A DNA stretch of 64,000 bases from Litomosoides sigmodontis (GCA_963070105.1 OY718808.1:4503738-4567737); one strand, 5' to 3'. Shown: positions 1-12,680, numbered from the stretch's first letter. Translations and numbers: made by a program. Notes: a model not told the origin generated them from the letters alone.

Positions 1-752
1 TCAATGTCCATCAAAAAATGTCCACCGAAAAAAAAGATTATTGTAAAACAGTCAATGTCCATCAAAAAAAAGTGAAAAAGTTTTTTTCTTTTGGTCGATG
101 ATGAAATATTTTGCATTTTCACTCAACAAAAAAAGAAATATTTTGTGTATTTTACAAAAAAGGAGAGGAAAAAAAAGCATTGAAATGAACGAAGGAAAAG
201 AAAAGAAGGAAAGAAACTATATGAAGCCGAAATGCATTAAATTTTCTTTTAAAAAGAGATGAAAACTGAGGTGTTAAAAGTGAAACGCAGTGCTTTTTGC
301 TTTCGGAACAACTATCTTACACCCTGCGATAAGACACTATTTAGGCATGAAAGCATAAAGTTTTTCAAAAAGTGGCAAATTAGCACCAAATGAACGCTTA
401 ATTTTAGGCGCATTGGGCCAAAGGTTGTAATCCGAGCAGTACAGTAATCGCATCCATTTGTAGTAATGGATCATTTTTTCCTCTCGCCATAATGGACAAT
501 TCCTAAACAACTTGCACCGAGTATTATTTCACCGTACAAAGAGGAACAAGCAGGTATTTCATTGAGATAGCAAATAACAATTATATCAAAGAATGCTCAA
601 ACCAGAGGTACTGTATGCCGCGGTTCCGCTACAGTAAACCAAAAATAATGGTATTAAATTTATTTAGTTCGTTTTTGTCTACATTTTTTTTATTGTGCAA
701 ATTGACTTGATTGCAATTTTTTACCTGTGTTTTATTGAATCATTTCAAAAGC
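1..752. other. intergenic, no gene seen
   Basis: AT-rich sequence with A-runs and purine-rich patches. No open frame with splice signals could be supported on either strand. The right part is presumably the 3' flank of the minus-strand gene that stops at 753. Confidence 0.5.
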
Positions 753-2425
753 TCAAAATACTAGCCTAAAAGCTTCATCTCGTGCTTCATGCTCTGGACT
801 ACAGTATGCTCGCAGTTGCGTGTTGTATTGTCTGAGAATTCGTGATAGATTTCGCTTATCTCTATCCATGTCGTTGAGAATATCTGGTGTTAATTTTTCA
901 CGATTTAAATAACACTTTTCAACTGGTAGTACTTCAAACGATGCTTCATCCTGCAACTTCGTTTTTCAAAATATTCAAAAAAGCGTAATTATCGTGTGGA
1001 ATGAAATAGATATCAAAAGTAATGCTGCATGTACGACATTTTTTGATAAAATTTTTCACGTAAACGCCCCAATTTCAGTGATTTCACTAGTATGTCAGGT
1101 TATAATTATCAGCAATAATCGCATGAACGTAATTTCAATTTCACCAAAACTAATTTTTGTCCCTACTAAATATTATTTGAAATTTGCAAATTATTAGCGA
1201 TAAAAAAACATTGATGATAACAACAGTTTCCATTTTACGACAAATATGTAATGTTAAATTATAATGTTAAACGAAATACGTAATGCTAAATTATGTCCAC
1301 TTGATCATAAACCGTTAAATTACACTAATTTGTCTAGCAAAATATGAATTTTTTGAAATTTCCGAAGAAAATTTTTTATACTTTTGGAAATGAAATCAGA
1401 AAATAACTGATTATTTTCAATTTTTAATAAAACAAATGGCAGCAAAAAAATAGTAAAGCGAATTTTCACTTTTAAATTAGCAAACTACCAATGTTATTAG
1501 TATCTATCAAAAAAAAAAAAACTGAGTAATCGAATATTTCCAACAACTTATTTTATGCCATAAATAGTTTCATTTTTACACTTTCAACAGAAATATTGCA
1601 CCATTTCGACAAGAAAAGAAAAAGAGGAAAAAAGAAGAAATGTAAGCTGTGAGTAATGCAAGAAATTGAGAAAAAAAGAGAAAAGGTAAAACGAAATTCA
1701 CCTCGTCGTCAATATCAATTGGTGGTAAGTCATCGACATATTCAGGCTGCGAGATGCTAATTCGATCGTGATTGTCCCACCGACGATCGGAACGTGGAAC
1801 AATGTGCTGCTCCACTTTACGTTCCACTTTAAGTTCAAATGCACCTAGCGATGCTAATTTCTGTTCATCCGTTTTTCGCTTCTTACCTCCACCACTCTCT
1901 TTGAAGTTGCCTGCTTCAATCAATGAATTATTATCGGTGTCGTCATCACTTGTTGATGTTGGCGTTGCTTGCACCGATTTCTGTATGTCAATAACAACCG
2001 GTTGTGTAGCATTCTCATCCATAAGTCGTATTTCAATCCGTTCAATTGGTGTGTCCAGTCGCTCTACTGCAAAAATTCACTAGCACCACTACCGCCACAC
2101 TATTTTCCGATAGATCGACTTTTGCTTTGCTTTGTTTCTTTGTTTTCTAAGAGAAATTGGGAAAAAAAAGCGAGCAAGCACAGTTTCAATTTCCTCTTCT
2201 ATTTTTGAGTAAAAATTTTGAAATTATTTTAGCAAAAAAATTTCATTCATTCTTCGTGTCGGTGAGCTTCGAGAAATGGAAATGATAGATGTAGAAAGCA
2301 ATAATGACATTTTACAAATTGCTAATGAAAATACCCCTAAAAGAGGTGGATGTATCGATGATAACAGCTTTCTCGCTGTCAGCGAGAACCACCGAATCAA
2401 CATTGTTACTCGTGCCAAGTCGCAT
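753..2425 (-). CDS. small acidic protein of unknown function, 3 exons
   Basis: I do not recognise the family. Three exons join cleanly: 2425-2335 (phase 1 donor), 2066-1702 (phase 0 donor) and 950-753, giving about 217 residues. The start ATG at 2425 lies 9 nt after an acceptor-like GTGCTCAG, a plausible trans-splice site. The N-terminal half is Ser/Thr/Asp-rich with a GGGKKRKT basic patch that could be a nuclear signal. The middle has an acidic DDLPPIDIDDE stretch. The C-terminus (DMDRDKRNLSRILRQYNTQL) looks helical and charged, and the frame ends with RLVF and a stop. There is no signal peptide or membrane segment. The exon joins are well supported by phase; the function is unknown. Upstream sequence (2434-2700) has open frames that could be further exons, but none could be joined. 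Confidence 0.6.
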
Positions 2426-2433
2426 CGGTCCAC

Positions 2434-4364
2434 TGAGCACCAAGTTAGCTTGAAACAGTAGCAGATTTAATTTCCAGATGCAACTGCTGAACATCATCTG
2501 TAATTCAATGGGATGGGATTCCGGATCGATGATGCTACGATGTGTTGGAACGAGCCATCGACAACATGCTTTACAGCTAAACCTAGGAAGATTCGGTAGA
2601 CATCAGAGACTTTTGCTTGAAACAACTGATACGTTGTGAATTTAATTTAATTTGCATTAGTCAACAGTAATAGCACATCTTAGCCTAATGATAAATCAAT
2701 CTTCCGACTTTAACGAGTTAAAGAAGAGGAATGTGAAAAATCCATTAATTCAGAAGTGCGAAAGATTGGTAGAAGGATTTTTTTTGTCAGAAAGTTATTA
2801 ACTCTAAATCGTTTGAGGATAAATAATTGATCAGTCCTATCGGTTCAATCCCATTAAACTTGATGATAATTTGAAATCAAATGAAATGAATCTCTAACAA
2901 TTACTATCTTTTATTTTCTGGCTAAGATAATTTCCTGTCAATCATCCCTCTACCAATCTTAATTAGCACTTAATTTGAATTGAATCAAAAACTGCTTTGT
3001 TTAATTTTCATTATCTTCGAAAAATTCAATTTATTCCAGTTTAATTTCCCGCTTCATTCGTATTTTACAGCAATTTGGAAAAATTTCATTCATTAGAATT
3101 AGAATTCACTAATCAATCACTGGGTGGTGTGCAAAACTTTCCAAAACATAGCGGAAGCAGTATAGCATACGTATGAAGCATGACGAACAAAAGAAAAACA
3201 ATTAGTAAAGTTCAATTCCTACATTTAAATATTTAATTTAGCAGTTATTAGATGAGAAAGTGTTAGGCAAGAAGGAGGAAATGGAAAGCTTTAGATATCA
3301 ATGAGAGGAAATGATAGGGAGGAAAGCAAATTATACTTAGTAAAATGAAGCAGTAAGCCAGGGATTTTTGTGGCGAATAGGAGAAAGTGAGAAAGATAAG
3401 GTGAAAAGAGATGGATGAAAATTCAACAATTCTCTCTCAGAAGGATAGATATTGATAGTGCTGATGATAAGAGGGAGAAGGAATTAAAAGACGTGGGTAA
3501 CCATAACACTAAAAATCCAGCTTTTTTAAAACTTTTTTTCGTGATGAAATGAGAGAGAGAGAGAGAGTTGCTAATAACGCTGAGAGTGATAGGTGGAGGA
3601 GCTAAAGAGATGAAAGGGAAAGTGAGGCAAGCGAATTGACGAAGTGATTGGCAAGTTATATGCTCTTTCCTTCTTCCCGGTGAAGGATAAATTTACCTTT
3701 GCGGAACAGTTGTTACATTTTAAAAATTGTTTCAGACTTCGATTGCAGTGCTTTGCAATTGGAGAAAAGTTTGGTGCTTACCACATCCGGAAAATCCTTG
3801 AAGTATGCTTATGAGACTTACTTTTGCAAGCTTATGCTGCAGCCTTCAGCAGTTTCAGATTGCCAAAGTTGAGTGATTGAATTTGAAATTATTTTTTGTG
3901 CGATTTCTGACTCATGTTTAATTTTATTTTTTATGAATAATTTCAATTTTTCATATATGAAAAAATTCTAGATTATTATTTTTCTTCTGCAATGGCAAAT
4001 TTTGCCCTTTAAAAAACTAGATTTAAAAGTGTCGGAAAAAAATGTTTGAAGTTAGATCGCAGATGTTCTAGCAAGCACTATGTCTTTTGTTTCAGATGAC
4101 AAGTGATGCAATGAGTAGTTTTGCAAAAAATGATTAACTTTTCAACTTTTCAAGTAGGATAGGTCAGAGATAAGAAAGGAGCGCAACAATTGACTACCAT
4201 GGAATAAATTAATTTCACTTTTTACTAATTCACACACAATAAACCATTTCACGTATTTCTCACTGAATGTATACGCGACATTTTGAAGAATTATTTAAAC
4301 TAATTCATTAAATTACATTATATAGCGGAAAAAATGAAGCTAAAAAGATTTCTGAAATTATAAT
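2434..4364. other. intergenic, no gene seen
   Basis: No convincing coding frame. The stretch contains purine-rich runs and a short (GA)n at about 3551-3567. Some AT-poor patches near 2450-2600 might belong to upstream exons of the minus-strand gene ending at 753. Confidence 0.4.
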
Positions 4365-4574
4365 TTAATCAATGGGTGAATATCCAATGCTACTTGCTGC
4401 ACTGAGTGTGATTCCTCTTCGGCTGTTATCAGTGAAGCATGCGTGATTGATGAACGGACGAGTCACTTCGCAAGGATCAAATGACACAAAACATGAAAGT
4501 AAGGTGGCGCTAAAGTTCAACATAAGGACGAGCGTTAAGCTTAAAGCGGAAAGATAGGAATTACAGACAGACAT
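4365..4574 (-). CDS. possible small secreted peptide precursor
   Basis: A 69-residue open frame with codon use richer in C and G than its flanks. Residues 1-28 read like a signal peptide: a short N-terminus, then a hydrophobic stretch (YLSALSLTLVLMLNFSATLL). The rest carries two cysteines 11 residues apart (DPCEVTRPFINHACF), then a dibasic NSRRG that could be a processing site. Upstream on the same strand a 27-nt segment near 4792-4818 is flanked by an AATTTCAG acceptor and a GTAGGT donor and could be a 5' exon. I recognise no family. It could be a chance frame in AT-rich DNA; only the signal-like N-terminus and composition argue otherwise. Confidence 0.3.
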   Translation of the reverse strand: MSVCNSYLSALSLTLVLMLNFSATLLSCFVSFDPCEVTRPFINHACFTDNSRRGITLSAASSIGYSPID

Positions 4575-4874
4575 AGTAATGCAATTAGCAACGAGTTAGT
4601 TAATGAGACATTTGGCAAATTATTCAATTGGAAATTTTAATTAACAGGAAGGTTGAAAATAATTTCTCGCATTCATTCATTCATTAACAAATCAGAAATT
4701 AAAATGAGAGAAATGGCGCATTTGTGGATGGGAAAGAAGATTGTTGAAAAAGCTTGTTGATAAAAGCATCCGGCTAGATGTTTCCACCTACCGACGCTAG
4801 CAGCATTGTCAGGTGAAACTGAAATTAAAGATGATGCAAAAGAATCGAAATGAAAGGAAATTCTAACTGCCATG

Positions 4875-5560
4875 CACTAACCGTTTCAATTTACTCACAT
4901 CTAAAACACTTAATTCAACTTTAAGAAAACATTAGAAAAATTAAAAATTGTCATGAAGTAATCACCAAATAATTGATTTATTCAATAACATATGTCGTCA
5001 ATCTTTTTCACTTTCAACAGAAAAACAAATAATTTGAGAATTTTAAAAATTAAAAAAATATATTAAAAATAGAAAATTCTAAATGATATTGGAATAGTTT
5101 CAAAAAGACAAAAAACGAAAATGGAAATGGAGTATAAATTTTAATAGAATTTTTCAATTGTAACGATTGGAGAACAAAAGCTATTATTAAAAATTTTGTA
5201 CACTAAGGAGAAAGTATTGTAGCAGAGGTCACTTTCTCTTTCTCTCACTCTTTTTCTCCCTTTCTTTCCCTTCCTCTCTCTCTCTCTGACCTTATATAAT
5301 TGTCGCAAAAGGGATCATTCAGCAAATGTTCGTTTATCGTACGTTTCTTTTACTCAAAAACATTTCGATGGAATTTATTTTTGTTTTGTTCTCTCTCCTT
5401 CATGTGTAAAAGATCGAAGACATCAAGCTTAGATCAAAGGCGTCAAGCTTAGATCAAGAGCGTTAAGCTTAGATCAAAGATATCCTAAAAACTGCATTAT
5501 TGTATTCGATCAAAGTTCAAGTTGAAATTTAACTGTCGATTACTTGTAGCGCCACTTACA
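4875..5560. other. intergenic with short tandem repeat
   Basis: Upstream region of the first Cys-rich secreted gene. It holds a pyrimidine-rich run at about 5228-5288 and a 20-bp tandem repeat at 5411-5480. No coding frame was supported. Confidence 0.5.
5411..5480. repeat. 20-bp tandem repeat, about 3.5 copies
   Basis: Successive 20-bp units begin AGATC and end AAGCTT at 5411-5430, 5431-5450 and 5451-5470, with a partial fourth. The units differ at a few positions in the middle. It lies about 90 bp upstream of the start codon of the secreted Cys-rich gene, so it could be promoter-proximal. Confidence 0.85.
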
Positions 5561-6591
5561 ATGTCAAATATCCGATATCTCGTAGTACTGCTTCATTCAT
5601 TCATAATTTATAACTCTTCCACAGATGAACACCTACAGCTAACCACAAAAGGTAAGTATTCATTGTTTTCAATGTAATAAACTCACTTTGAAGTGTCCAC
5701 TTCTTCTGATCACTTGACCACGTGAAGTGAACACTGTGGTAACCATTTTATTTTGCCTTTAATTATTTAAAATTTTTATATGTCTTAAAGAGAAGCCCAT
5801 TGTATTGCTTGTCATCCATCTACTGCTTGTACAATCAGAAATTACTTCACTTACTATCGCTATCTTTTCTTGATTCCCTCATTTCTCATAGAATTAAACT
5901 TTTCAATTTAATATTATTAAAATTAATAGTTCAATGTTGGTCAGTGCAGGAAACATACAGCTTGCATGTCAACGATGTGGAAAATTTGAGCCACCGAATT
6001 GTTCGATATTTATCGGTCATCAATGCTCCGAGCCTTCAGTTATCTATGATAATTGCGGTGAATGCCTTAGAGCAAAGGTTTGGTGTGGAAGTAAGCAGTT
6101 AGCAATACTCGGAACTATTGATGGGTAAGTTTAGCAGAGAGGATTGAACAGATCAATCAGCTAGCTAATATTTTTTAATTTTCATGAATTGTTGTGAAGA
6201 AAATTTTGCATAGTGAAACACATCGAATAGTTAATTAGCAATTAGCTAAAAATAAACAAAATCAGCGATTAATTTTAGGTTGGAACAGTAAGATAATAAT
6301 TTACACAATCACCAAATAGTGAAGTTAAACAGATTAATGTAACTTTTAAGATAAGTTAGCAGTAAATTATTTAAAATACTTCTCAAATCACTCAGAGAAT
6401 TTTACAGTGAATACGATTTGTACCTCTTGAACAGATTACGTCAGAACTGGTGGTCATCGTCAGCAGATGAAGGCGTACGAATGGTCATCAATGCAAGTTG
6501 CACGGAGGCGAGAGAATGGTTTACGGTTGCTGAATTAGAGATTTATGGATTGCAGAATGTTACAATTGAAAGATTGCTCTGTTTCAAATAG
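5561..6591 (+). CDS. secreted cysteine-rich protein, paralog 1
   Basis: Three exons: 5561-5651, 5950-6124 and 6435-6591, with intron phases 1 and 2, encode 140 residues. Exon 1 is a signal peptide ([17 protein letters not shown], then polar residues). Exon 2 holds a Cys-rich module of the form C-x2-C-x2-F-x4-NC-x2-F with further cysteines after it, then a [10 protein letters not shown] segment. Exon 3 ends LLCFK. An AATAAA lies at 6657, about 65 bp past the stop. The gene is followed by a paralog at 7129-8019 with the same layout, so the pair arose by tandem duplication. I do not recognise the family. The signal peptide and disulphide-type spacing suggest an excreted or surface product. No catalytic motif is visible. 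Confidence 0.75.
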
Positions 6592-7128
6592 CGATTTTGT
6601 TAAATTTAATTACTTTAAAATTGTTATTTGTTTTCTCATAAAGTGCATTATTTGCCAATAAAATTTTATTTTAGGTAAGAAATACTGTAAATTATTGTAG
6701 TTGATAATCAATTTTCACTTTTCCAGGCAATCTTATCAAATCTGTCCACTTATCTTACGTGCAATATATTACTTTAATTATTGGAAATTGATCGTCGCAA
6801 TGATTGTCACTCAATGTTATTTAGCATATCACACTGCTCTTTAGCACTTTTCTTATTTTGCAAAATTGCAGCGATAAAATTTATTTAAATTCTCATTGAT
6901 CTCTTTGTTGAAACTGTCCTCACTGATTCTCTTCTAATAATGCCCATGAAGGATGGATGACCTTTCCCTTCGGGTTGCTTTTCTTTCAGATGACCTTTTC
7001 CTTTTAGGTTAGCTGTGACAATCCATCCCTACCACTTTCTCTTCCTTCCTCTCTCTCCCTCTCTTCCTGCTTGCTCCAATATTGATTGCAATATTTAACG
7101 TCAACAGTTACTTTATATTAAATTCCAT
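6592..7128. other. intergenic between the Cys-rich paralogs
   Basis: Contains the 3' end and AATAAA signal (6657) of the first paralog, and a CT-rich run at about 7040-7070 just upstream of the second. No other gene was seen. Confidence 0.6.
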
Positions 7129-8019
7129 ATGTTAATTTTACGACTTTTATTCGTTTTCCACATTATACCACTTTGTCAAACCTGTCTTCCAAAGAGCTAC
7201 GATCAAGAAGTGGACGTGAAATCAATACGTTTAATTAAAACGATTAACGATTTGGAGGATCTGATCACCGACCTCAATATCACTAATCATTTCTACGACT
7301 ACTACGCACAAAAACCTCTGAAAAATCGAGGTTAAAGTTTCTCTCTCTTTTTTTTGCCATAATTTTAGTGATAAAAGTAGTAATTACTGTTGTTGTTGCT
7401 GTTATCAGTGATAATGATATGATAATTGCAGCATGTCATGAGTGTCCACAATTTAAATCATCAAACTGTACAGTTTTCAACAAAAATTTACGCTGTAGAA
7501 AACCTAAGATATGGTACCAACGTGACGGTTACTGCTTGCGTGCTGAGTCCGCTTGCTATCGCAGTGTTCAGGCTATGCAAGGACGTCTAATTAATAAAAC
7601 TCGCTTGGAGTAAGTTTGTAGTATCACGGAGATAGCGTTAACAATTATGCAAATTTTTTGAGGGATATTGCAGAGAGACGTGAAAAGATCGTAATGAAAG
7701 TAGGAATTTGATAAAGTCGTAAACTTTCTTCCCTCTCGTCAACTATGAACGAGAATGGCCGGATCATTTTGTGTGCGTTGCAAAATTTATTTTACGTTTC
7801 AGCGATGATTACGGACATTCAAGTGAAGATGATACAGTGCATGAAACGTACGGTCTACATCAATTGCACACGTTAACTAAAACGGTTGAACATTTCCCTA
7901 TACGTGGATCTAGGCGTCTTATACGTAAAAGGTTAAACTGTATGACTGATAAACGATGGTATCACAGAGTTAATGATCAGGATATTATTATTCGAGTTGA
8001 TCAAATTTTTTGTTTATGA
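7129..8019 (+). CDS. secreted cysteine-rich protein, paralog 2
   Basis: Three exons: 7129-7330, 7432-7609 and 7803-8019, with the same intron phases (1 then 2) as the gene at 5561, encode 198 residues. Exon 1 begins with a signal peptide (MLILRLLFVFHIIPLCQTC) and has an extra acidic region before the module. Exon 2 begins ACHECPQFKSSNCTVF, matching the C-x2-C-x2-F-x4-NC-x2-F pattern of paralog 1, and also contains GYCLRAESAC. Exon 3 is longer and rich in His and Arg, and ends IFCL. The first donor (GTTAAAG) is weak. AATAAA occurs at 8087. Family unknown; probably secreted. The two copies are well diverged outside the cysteine framework, so the duplication is not recent. Confidence 0.75.
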
Positions 8020-8905
8020 ATGAATGGGATATTAGTTGCCTATATGCAACCTAAAATTAAATTATATTTTGTTTAATGCATTTTTAAATAAAATCAGAAT
8101 AGTTGACATTTCATGATTTATGTTCTCAGTAAATTATAGCAATGTTTTCTAATGATTTATTCCATACGCCAACCTATATGTTACATGGATGATGCGGTAT
8201 CAATCGACGTCTGTCATTACTAGAATTTACGACAAGTTATGAGAATGTTTTAAATTCAATTAATGAACGTTATATTTTGCTATTTAACAATTCGTGAATT
8301 GTTTACATTGTGAAATTTTGCGAAATTAACAGCGTAATTTTTCTTTTCATCAAAATTACACCTATTGAGCAAATATTGAATTATCTTCCTATTCGATTGC
8401 ATTTGACCTGTAAATAATGACGAAGGTTAATTTGAATTTTGTTTTGTAATTATCTCGATCGATTTACAAAATAGACTTAGCTCTCCATTAGTGTTTTATA
8501 AATTAGCAATGATTGGTGAGAGGCTTATAATCTAGTCGTGTGAAACTGAGTGTTATGAAGAATTCAAAGAAGCTCTTATAAGACACATAAAATTAGATTT
8601 AAAATGTAAATGAAGTTAGTGGTTGCAGTTGTTTAAATTAATTTAATTGATAGACGTCCAAAAAGCTTAATTTATCCGAATGATCCAGGTGTGTTAAACG
8701 TAAAGCGATGTTAAATGAAAATAGTATGTTGTAATTTAAAACGTAGACGGAAGTGATCTCCGTAGTAGTAGTGGTTAATAATTTTAATGCTCGTCTCTCT
8801 CTAACTATCTACCTGTCTATCTAAGGGAGGTGACGTGAAGCTAGCAAGTGATGGTCATATGATAGAGGTAGATGGAACTGAAGAAGGGAGGAAAATGAGA
8901 TGCAT
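8020..8905. other. intergenic between convergent genes
   Basis: Lies between the plus-strand Cys-rich paralog and the minus-strand kinase. It contains the AATAAA of the former at 8087. No coding frame was supported. Confidence 0.6.
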
Positions 8906-11900
8906 TTACATTTCGTGGATATCTGTCGCTACTGAATCTGACAATTCTTCATCGCCCGCAGCTGCACGCTCCAAATCCTTCAGGAGAGGATGATGAAGTA
9001 AATTGAAATGTGACACATAGCATTGATAAAAGGATAGATGAAAACTGAGTGATAATTTAGTTCAGTAATGCTTCTCCTCCAAAACTCATTGCAACTTCTT
9101 GTGAGACAGTTTTGTTTGTTGCTTTTTAAGCGTTTTAAAATTTAAATTGATTGTATGGCTATAGTTGAGTGAAAGAGTTAATTCTAGTTTCGAAATGCAA
9201 ATGAAATTAAGAAATGAAGAGACTTCTTTAGTGAGAATTTTAATGCGCTGTCCGTTACGTCTGGTTTGTGGGTTGAATAAGTCACTGAAGTAGCTCTGTG
9301 CAAGAAAACGTGGACCAGATAGACGACTGGCTGGATCATACACCAATACTTCTGCCAATAATTTTAACGCGTTTTGATCAGCAAGTTTTATCAACTGCAA
9401 AATACACGACGAAATACATCATAAGAATTATGCACGTCAAATAATTTTTAAAAAATTCAAGTTCATTTTAAATTTAGAAGTGTGTATTTTAACATATGGT
9501 TTTCATATAGGTTTTTTTTTATTGTTGCTAAATTTTTTTCTCAAACAATACTTTATCTCGTTAAAATTGGACTTTTTAATTCAAAATTTATTAGGAAGCA
9601 TACCTTTTTAAGACCATCAGGATTTGGTTTTTTCATTATCTAAAAATTGAACTCTTACTAGAACATGCTAAAGTTAAAAGACAATCATAAGTGTAGAGGT
9701 GATCCTCAGCTCTTTCCCACTATCATTTAACAGGACGATCGATGTTGCTATGACTGCTCAAGAAATTAGCATCAGAAATTAGAAACAAGAAATCAGGAAT
9801 TCATTAGGAAATCGGAAGAAATCAGAAATTAGCATTCATGATGTACTTCTACAATATGCTTTAAGAAGGACAAACATCATCGTGGAAATAATTGCTCTGA
9901 AGGACATTGGTGGTCACTCGCATTGTTGCAATATCACGTGGACTTGGATATCCCAATACGTTCATTATCAGCTGCAAATTAAAACTGTCCCATGACAATT
10001 CTTACGATTAGAAGGAGGAAAAAAGGTAACCTGAAGTTGATGGTTGGTTGTTTGTCCTGGAAAGAGAACGTGATTTTTCAAAAGTTCACCGAATACACAG
10101 CCACATGACCACCGATTTGAAAAGAAATTTGGTAGTATTTTAGGCAAAAATTTTATTAGTTTTTATTTTTTTTAATAAAAAAACAAAAATTTTGTTAATT
10201 TTTTTTATTAGCAAAAATTTATAGCTTTGTATTAGCTATACGTTGTATTTTAATACTTTGCTTTTTTTTTTTGTGGTCAATAATTTTGGCAAACTAAACG
10301 TTGCCGTGAGGATAGGCTAACACAAGCTGAACTATTTATATGCATCCTCCTTTGCGTGTTAATAGTCAGCCTGAATTGTCTATGATTGTTATAATTTTAG
10401 GTCAATCTTCCGGGTGCTATTAATTTAATTTTATGATTTGATATGCAAACAACAACACAGGCTGGAAAATTATCAATAATCATTTTCTCGTTGCCTGAAC
10501 ATTTTATGGCGGTAATCAATCGATTGGTTTAAGTAACTGCTACCTATCAACAATATAGAGGGTTAATTTATTTTTTCAAAATATTTCAGGATCTGCTATG
10601 CTTTCATAGAGAGAGAGAGAGAAAGAGAGTGAGAGAGGAAGCAAGAGAAAATCATTACCAATTTCACACCGATATTGAACAGAACCTAAAATGAGTTCTG
10701 GCGCACGATAGTACCTTGTTACATGGTAGTGATATGATGTCGTGTTATCGTGTATTATCTGCAAAATATTGATACTCTTTCGATAATTCAATATGAAATT
10801 CTTAAAAAAGCGGAAATAGTGGTGGAAAAACTATAATTAAATATTATTGCAAAATAAATATTTAAAAAAAATTAAATTACTAATATTAAAATAACCTGGA
10901 AAATAATTGCAAAAAAAAAATTGGTGTTACTCACAAATGACGTGCCAACTAACTTTTGATGATCCAAAATCGGAAATTTTAAGCATTCCATTTTCATGGT
11001 CTATCAGTAAATTTTGTGGTTTAATATCTCTATGACATACATTATTCTGCAACAACGTCAATGCATAAAATTTCTTACAATCTTCAAAAATTTCTCTTTT
11101 AAATTATCAAAACTAAAACTTTTTCTAAATGTGCTTGTCCACGGAATAGCTGCCAAATGTATAATTTAATATCCAAAATGCTTAGAGGGCCGTATTTCTC
11201 TCGAACTTCATGCAAATTCATTGGAAAAAATTCAAATACCAATGCTGTACATATCTGTAATTTAGTAGAAAAAAAAAACAAAATTATAATTTTGCTTCTG
11301 CAAAAATGAGAAGAAAAAAGTGAGCTGCAAAAAGCAGGTGTGTTCGAGATGGTTAGCAATTTCAATAAATGTAGCTGACTTTCTGGTCAGGATATGCTTG
11401 GCTGAATTTGTACAGCAATTTAATGATATTTTTGTGGTGCAAACGATTCAACATCGTTAAAATTTGCACTTCCGTTGGTTGGTAATTCGCTAAAAAAGTT
11501 GCAAAAATAGCTCGTTAGGAGTAATTTGAATAATTATTCAATGTAAATGACTAATCACAAATCGTAGGATCATTTCTGCCAGTCCTAACTGAAAACAGAA
11601 AACTAATTTAAAAAACATTTGCGAAGAAAGCGATAGAGCAAAAGTTTGAAACGAAAAACGTAGAAGTGCTGAGAGTAAAAGTTAACGGTTTTTGCATGTT
11701 TAATCAAAAATTTCAATGATTGTGTTTTTTGTGTTGAAACTTCTGCTCGATTTTTTTTCATCAAGTTATCAAATAAAATTTTTATTAAATTAATGGTTAA
11801 AATTTACTTCAAACCGCTGCAAGTTTATTGCAACCATTTGATTACAGTCTGATAAAATTTCAAAAACTCTTCTAAAAATTAGCGCACATTGATCAGACCA

Positions 11901-12210
11901 TGATTTTTTGATAGCAATCAATCGGCGCTGCGGTTTCTTCAGTAATCCTTTATAAACATTTGAAAAAATTCCATTGGAAAATAGGTGAAGATTTTCCATC
12001 ACCAGTTCCACCCGACTCTAAAATTAAGTGTATTATCCTGAAAATCTTCAATCGAATGCATTTTTAAAAAGGAAAAAAAACAAATGATGAAATTCAAATT
12101 GCTCATTGCTAAGCCTATTGGATTACAATTAAAATAATTTTAATGAAAAATACCGTTTCACTCTTTCCGATTCCTTCCGCAATTTGTTTGACCACACGTG
12201 TTGCTGACAT
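8906..12210 (-). CDS. divergent GSK-3-like Ser/Thr kinase
   Basis: CMGC kinase closest to GSK-3, probably of the divergent nematode GSK-3-like group. Exons: 12210-12154, 12017-11888, 11489-11380, 11254-11120, 11046-10954, 10758-10659, 10116-10031, 9971-9876, 9639-9604, 9394-about 9224 and probably 9044-8906; about 380 residues. Visible motifs are a degenerate glycine loop ([10 protein letters not shown]), LIAIKK with the ATP-site Lys, TEVQIL with the helix-C Glu, [29 protein letters not shown] (keeping the Tyr of the GSK-3 activation loop) and [13 protein letters not shown]. Segment spacing matches GSK-3 almost residue for residue. The start ATG follows a TTTTTTCTCAG site, a likely trans-splice acceptor. 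Problems: the acceptor of exon 7 reads TTTTCAA, without AG, and the last donor is unresolved (the frame would otherwise stop at 9086). It may be functional, mis-sequenced or decaying. Confidence 0.8.
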
Positions 12211-12680
12211 TCCTACTGAGAAAAAAAAATGAACAAAATAACGAATTGATCTTGCGACTGTCATTTTAAGCGCTGCTCAATCATTTTGCATATTTATAGA
12301 TGTTTAACGACAAGTAATAAATTTCATACGTACGTGTTGATATGGCTAAAGTCGACGTTCAATGTGTTTTAAATGACAATTTTAGAAGTTTTGAAGTTAG
12401 TAGCAGTGAAGTTTTTTTTCGATAGAAAGTGCATTTGGCCTATTTTTTTAAAGTGCATTCTGCATGCGTTCAAATTTTGCTTCACCACTCCTTCATTATT
12501 TCATTCTTTAGCTACTTCAGTTCTTTAATTACTTCACCCTTTAATTACTAATCACACTCTTCAATTATTATTTTGTGCATTGCAACATTTGCACCCCGTA
12601 GGATATTGATTATTTCAGGTAAGAATCCAAGTGAAGTTGATTATTTGCTAGCTGAACGATGGTTCTTTGCCGCACAATTT
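12211..12680. other. intergenic, between kinase start and bacterial insert
   Basis: Upstream region of the kinase, AT-rich, without a supported gene. The left edge of the bacterial insertion is not sharply visible; recognisable similarity fades at about 12681. Confidence 0.5.
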
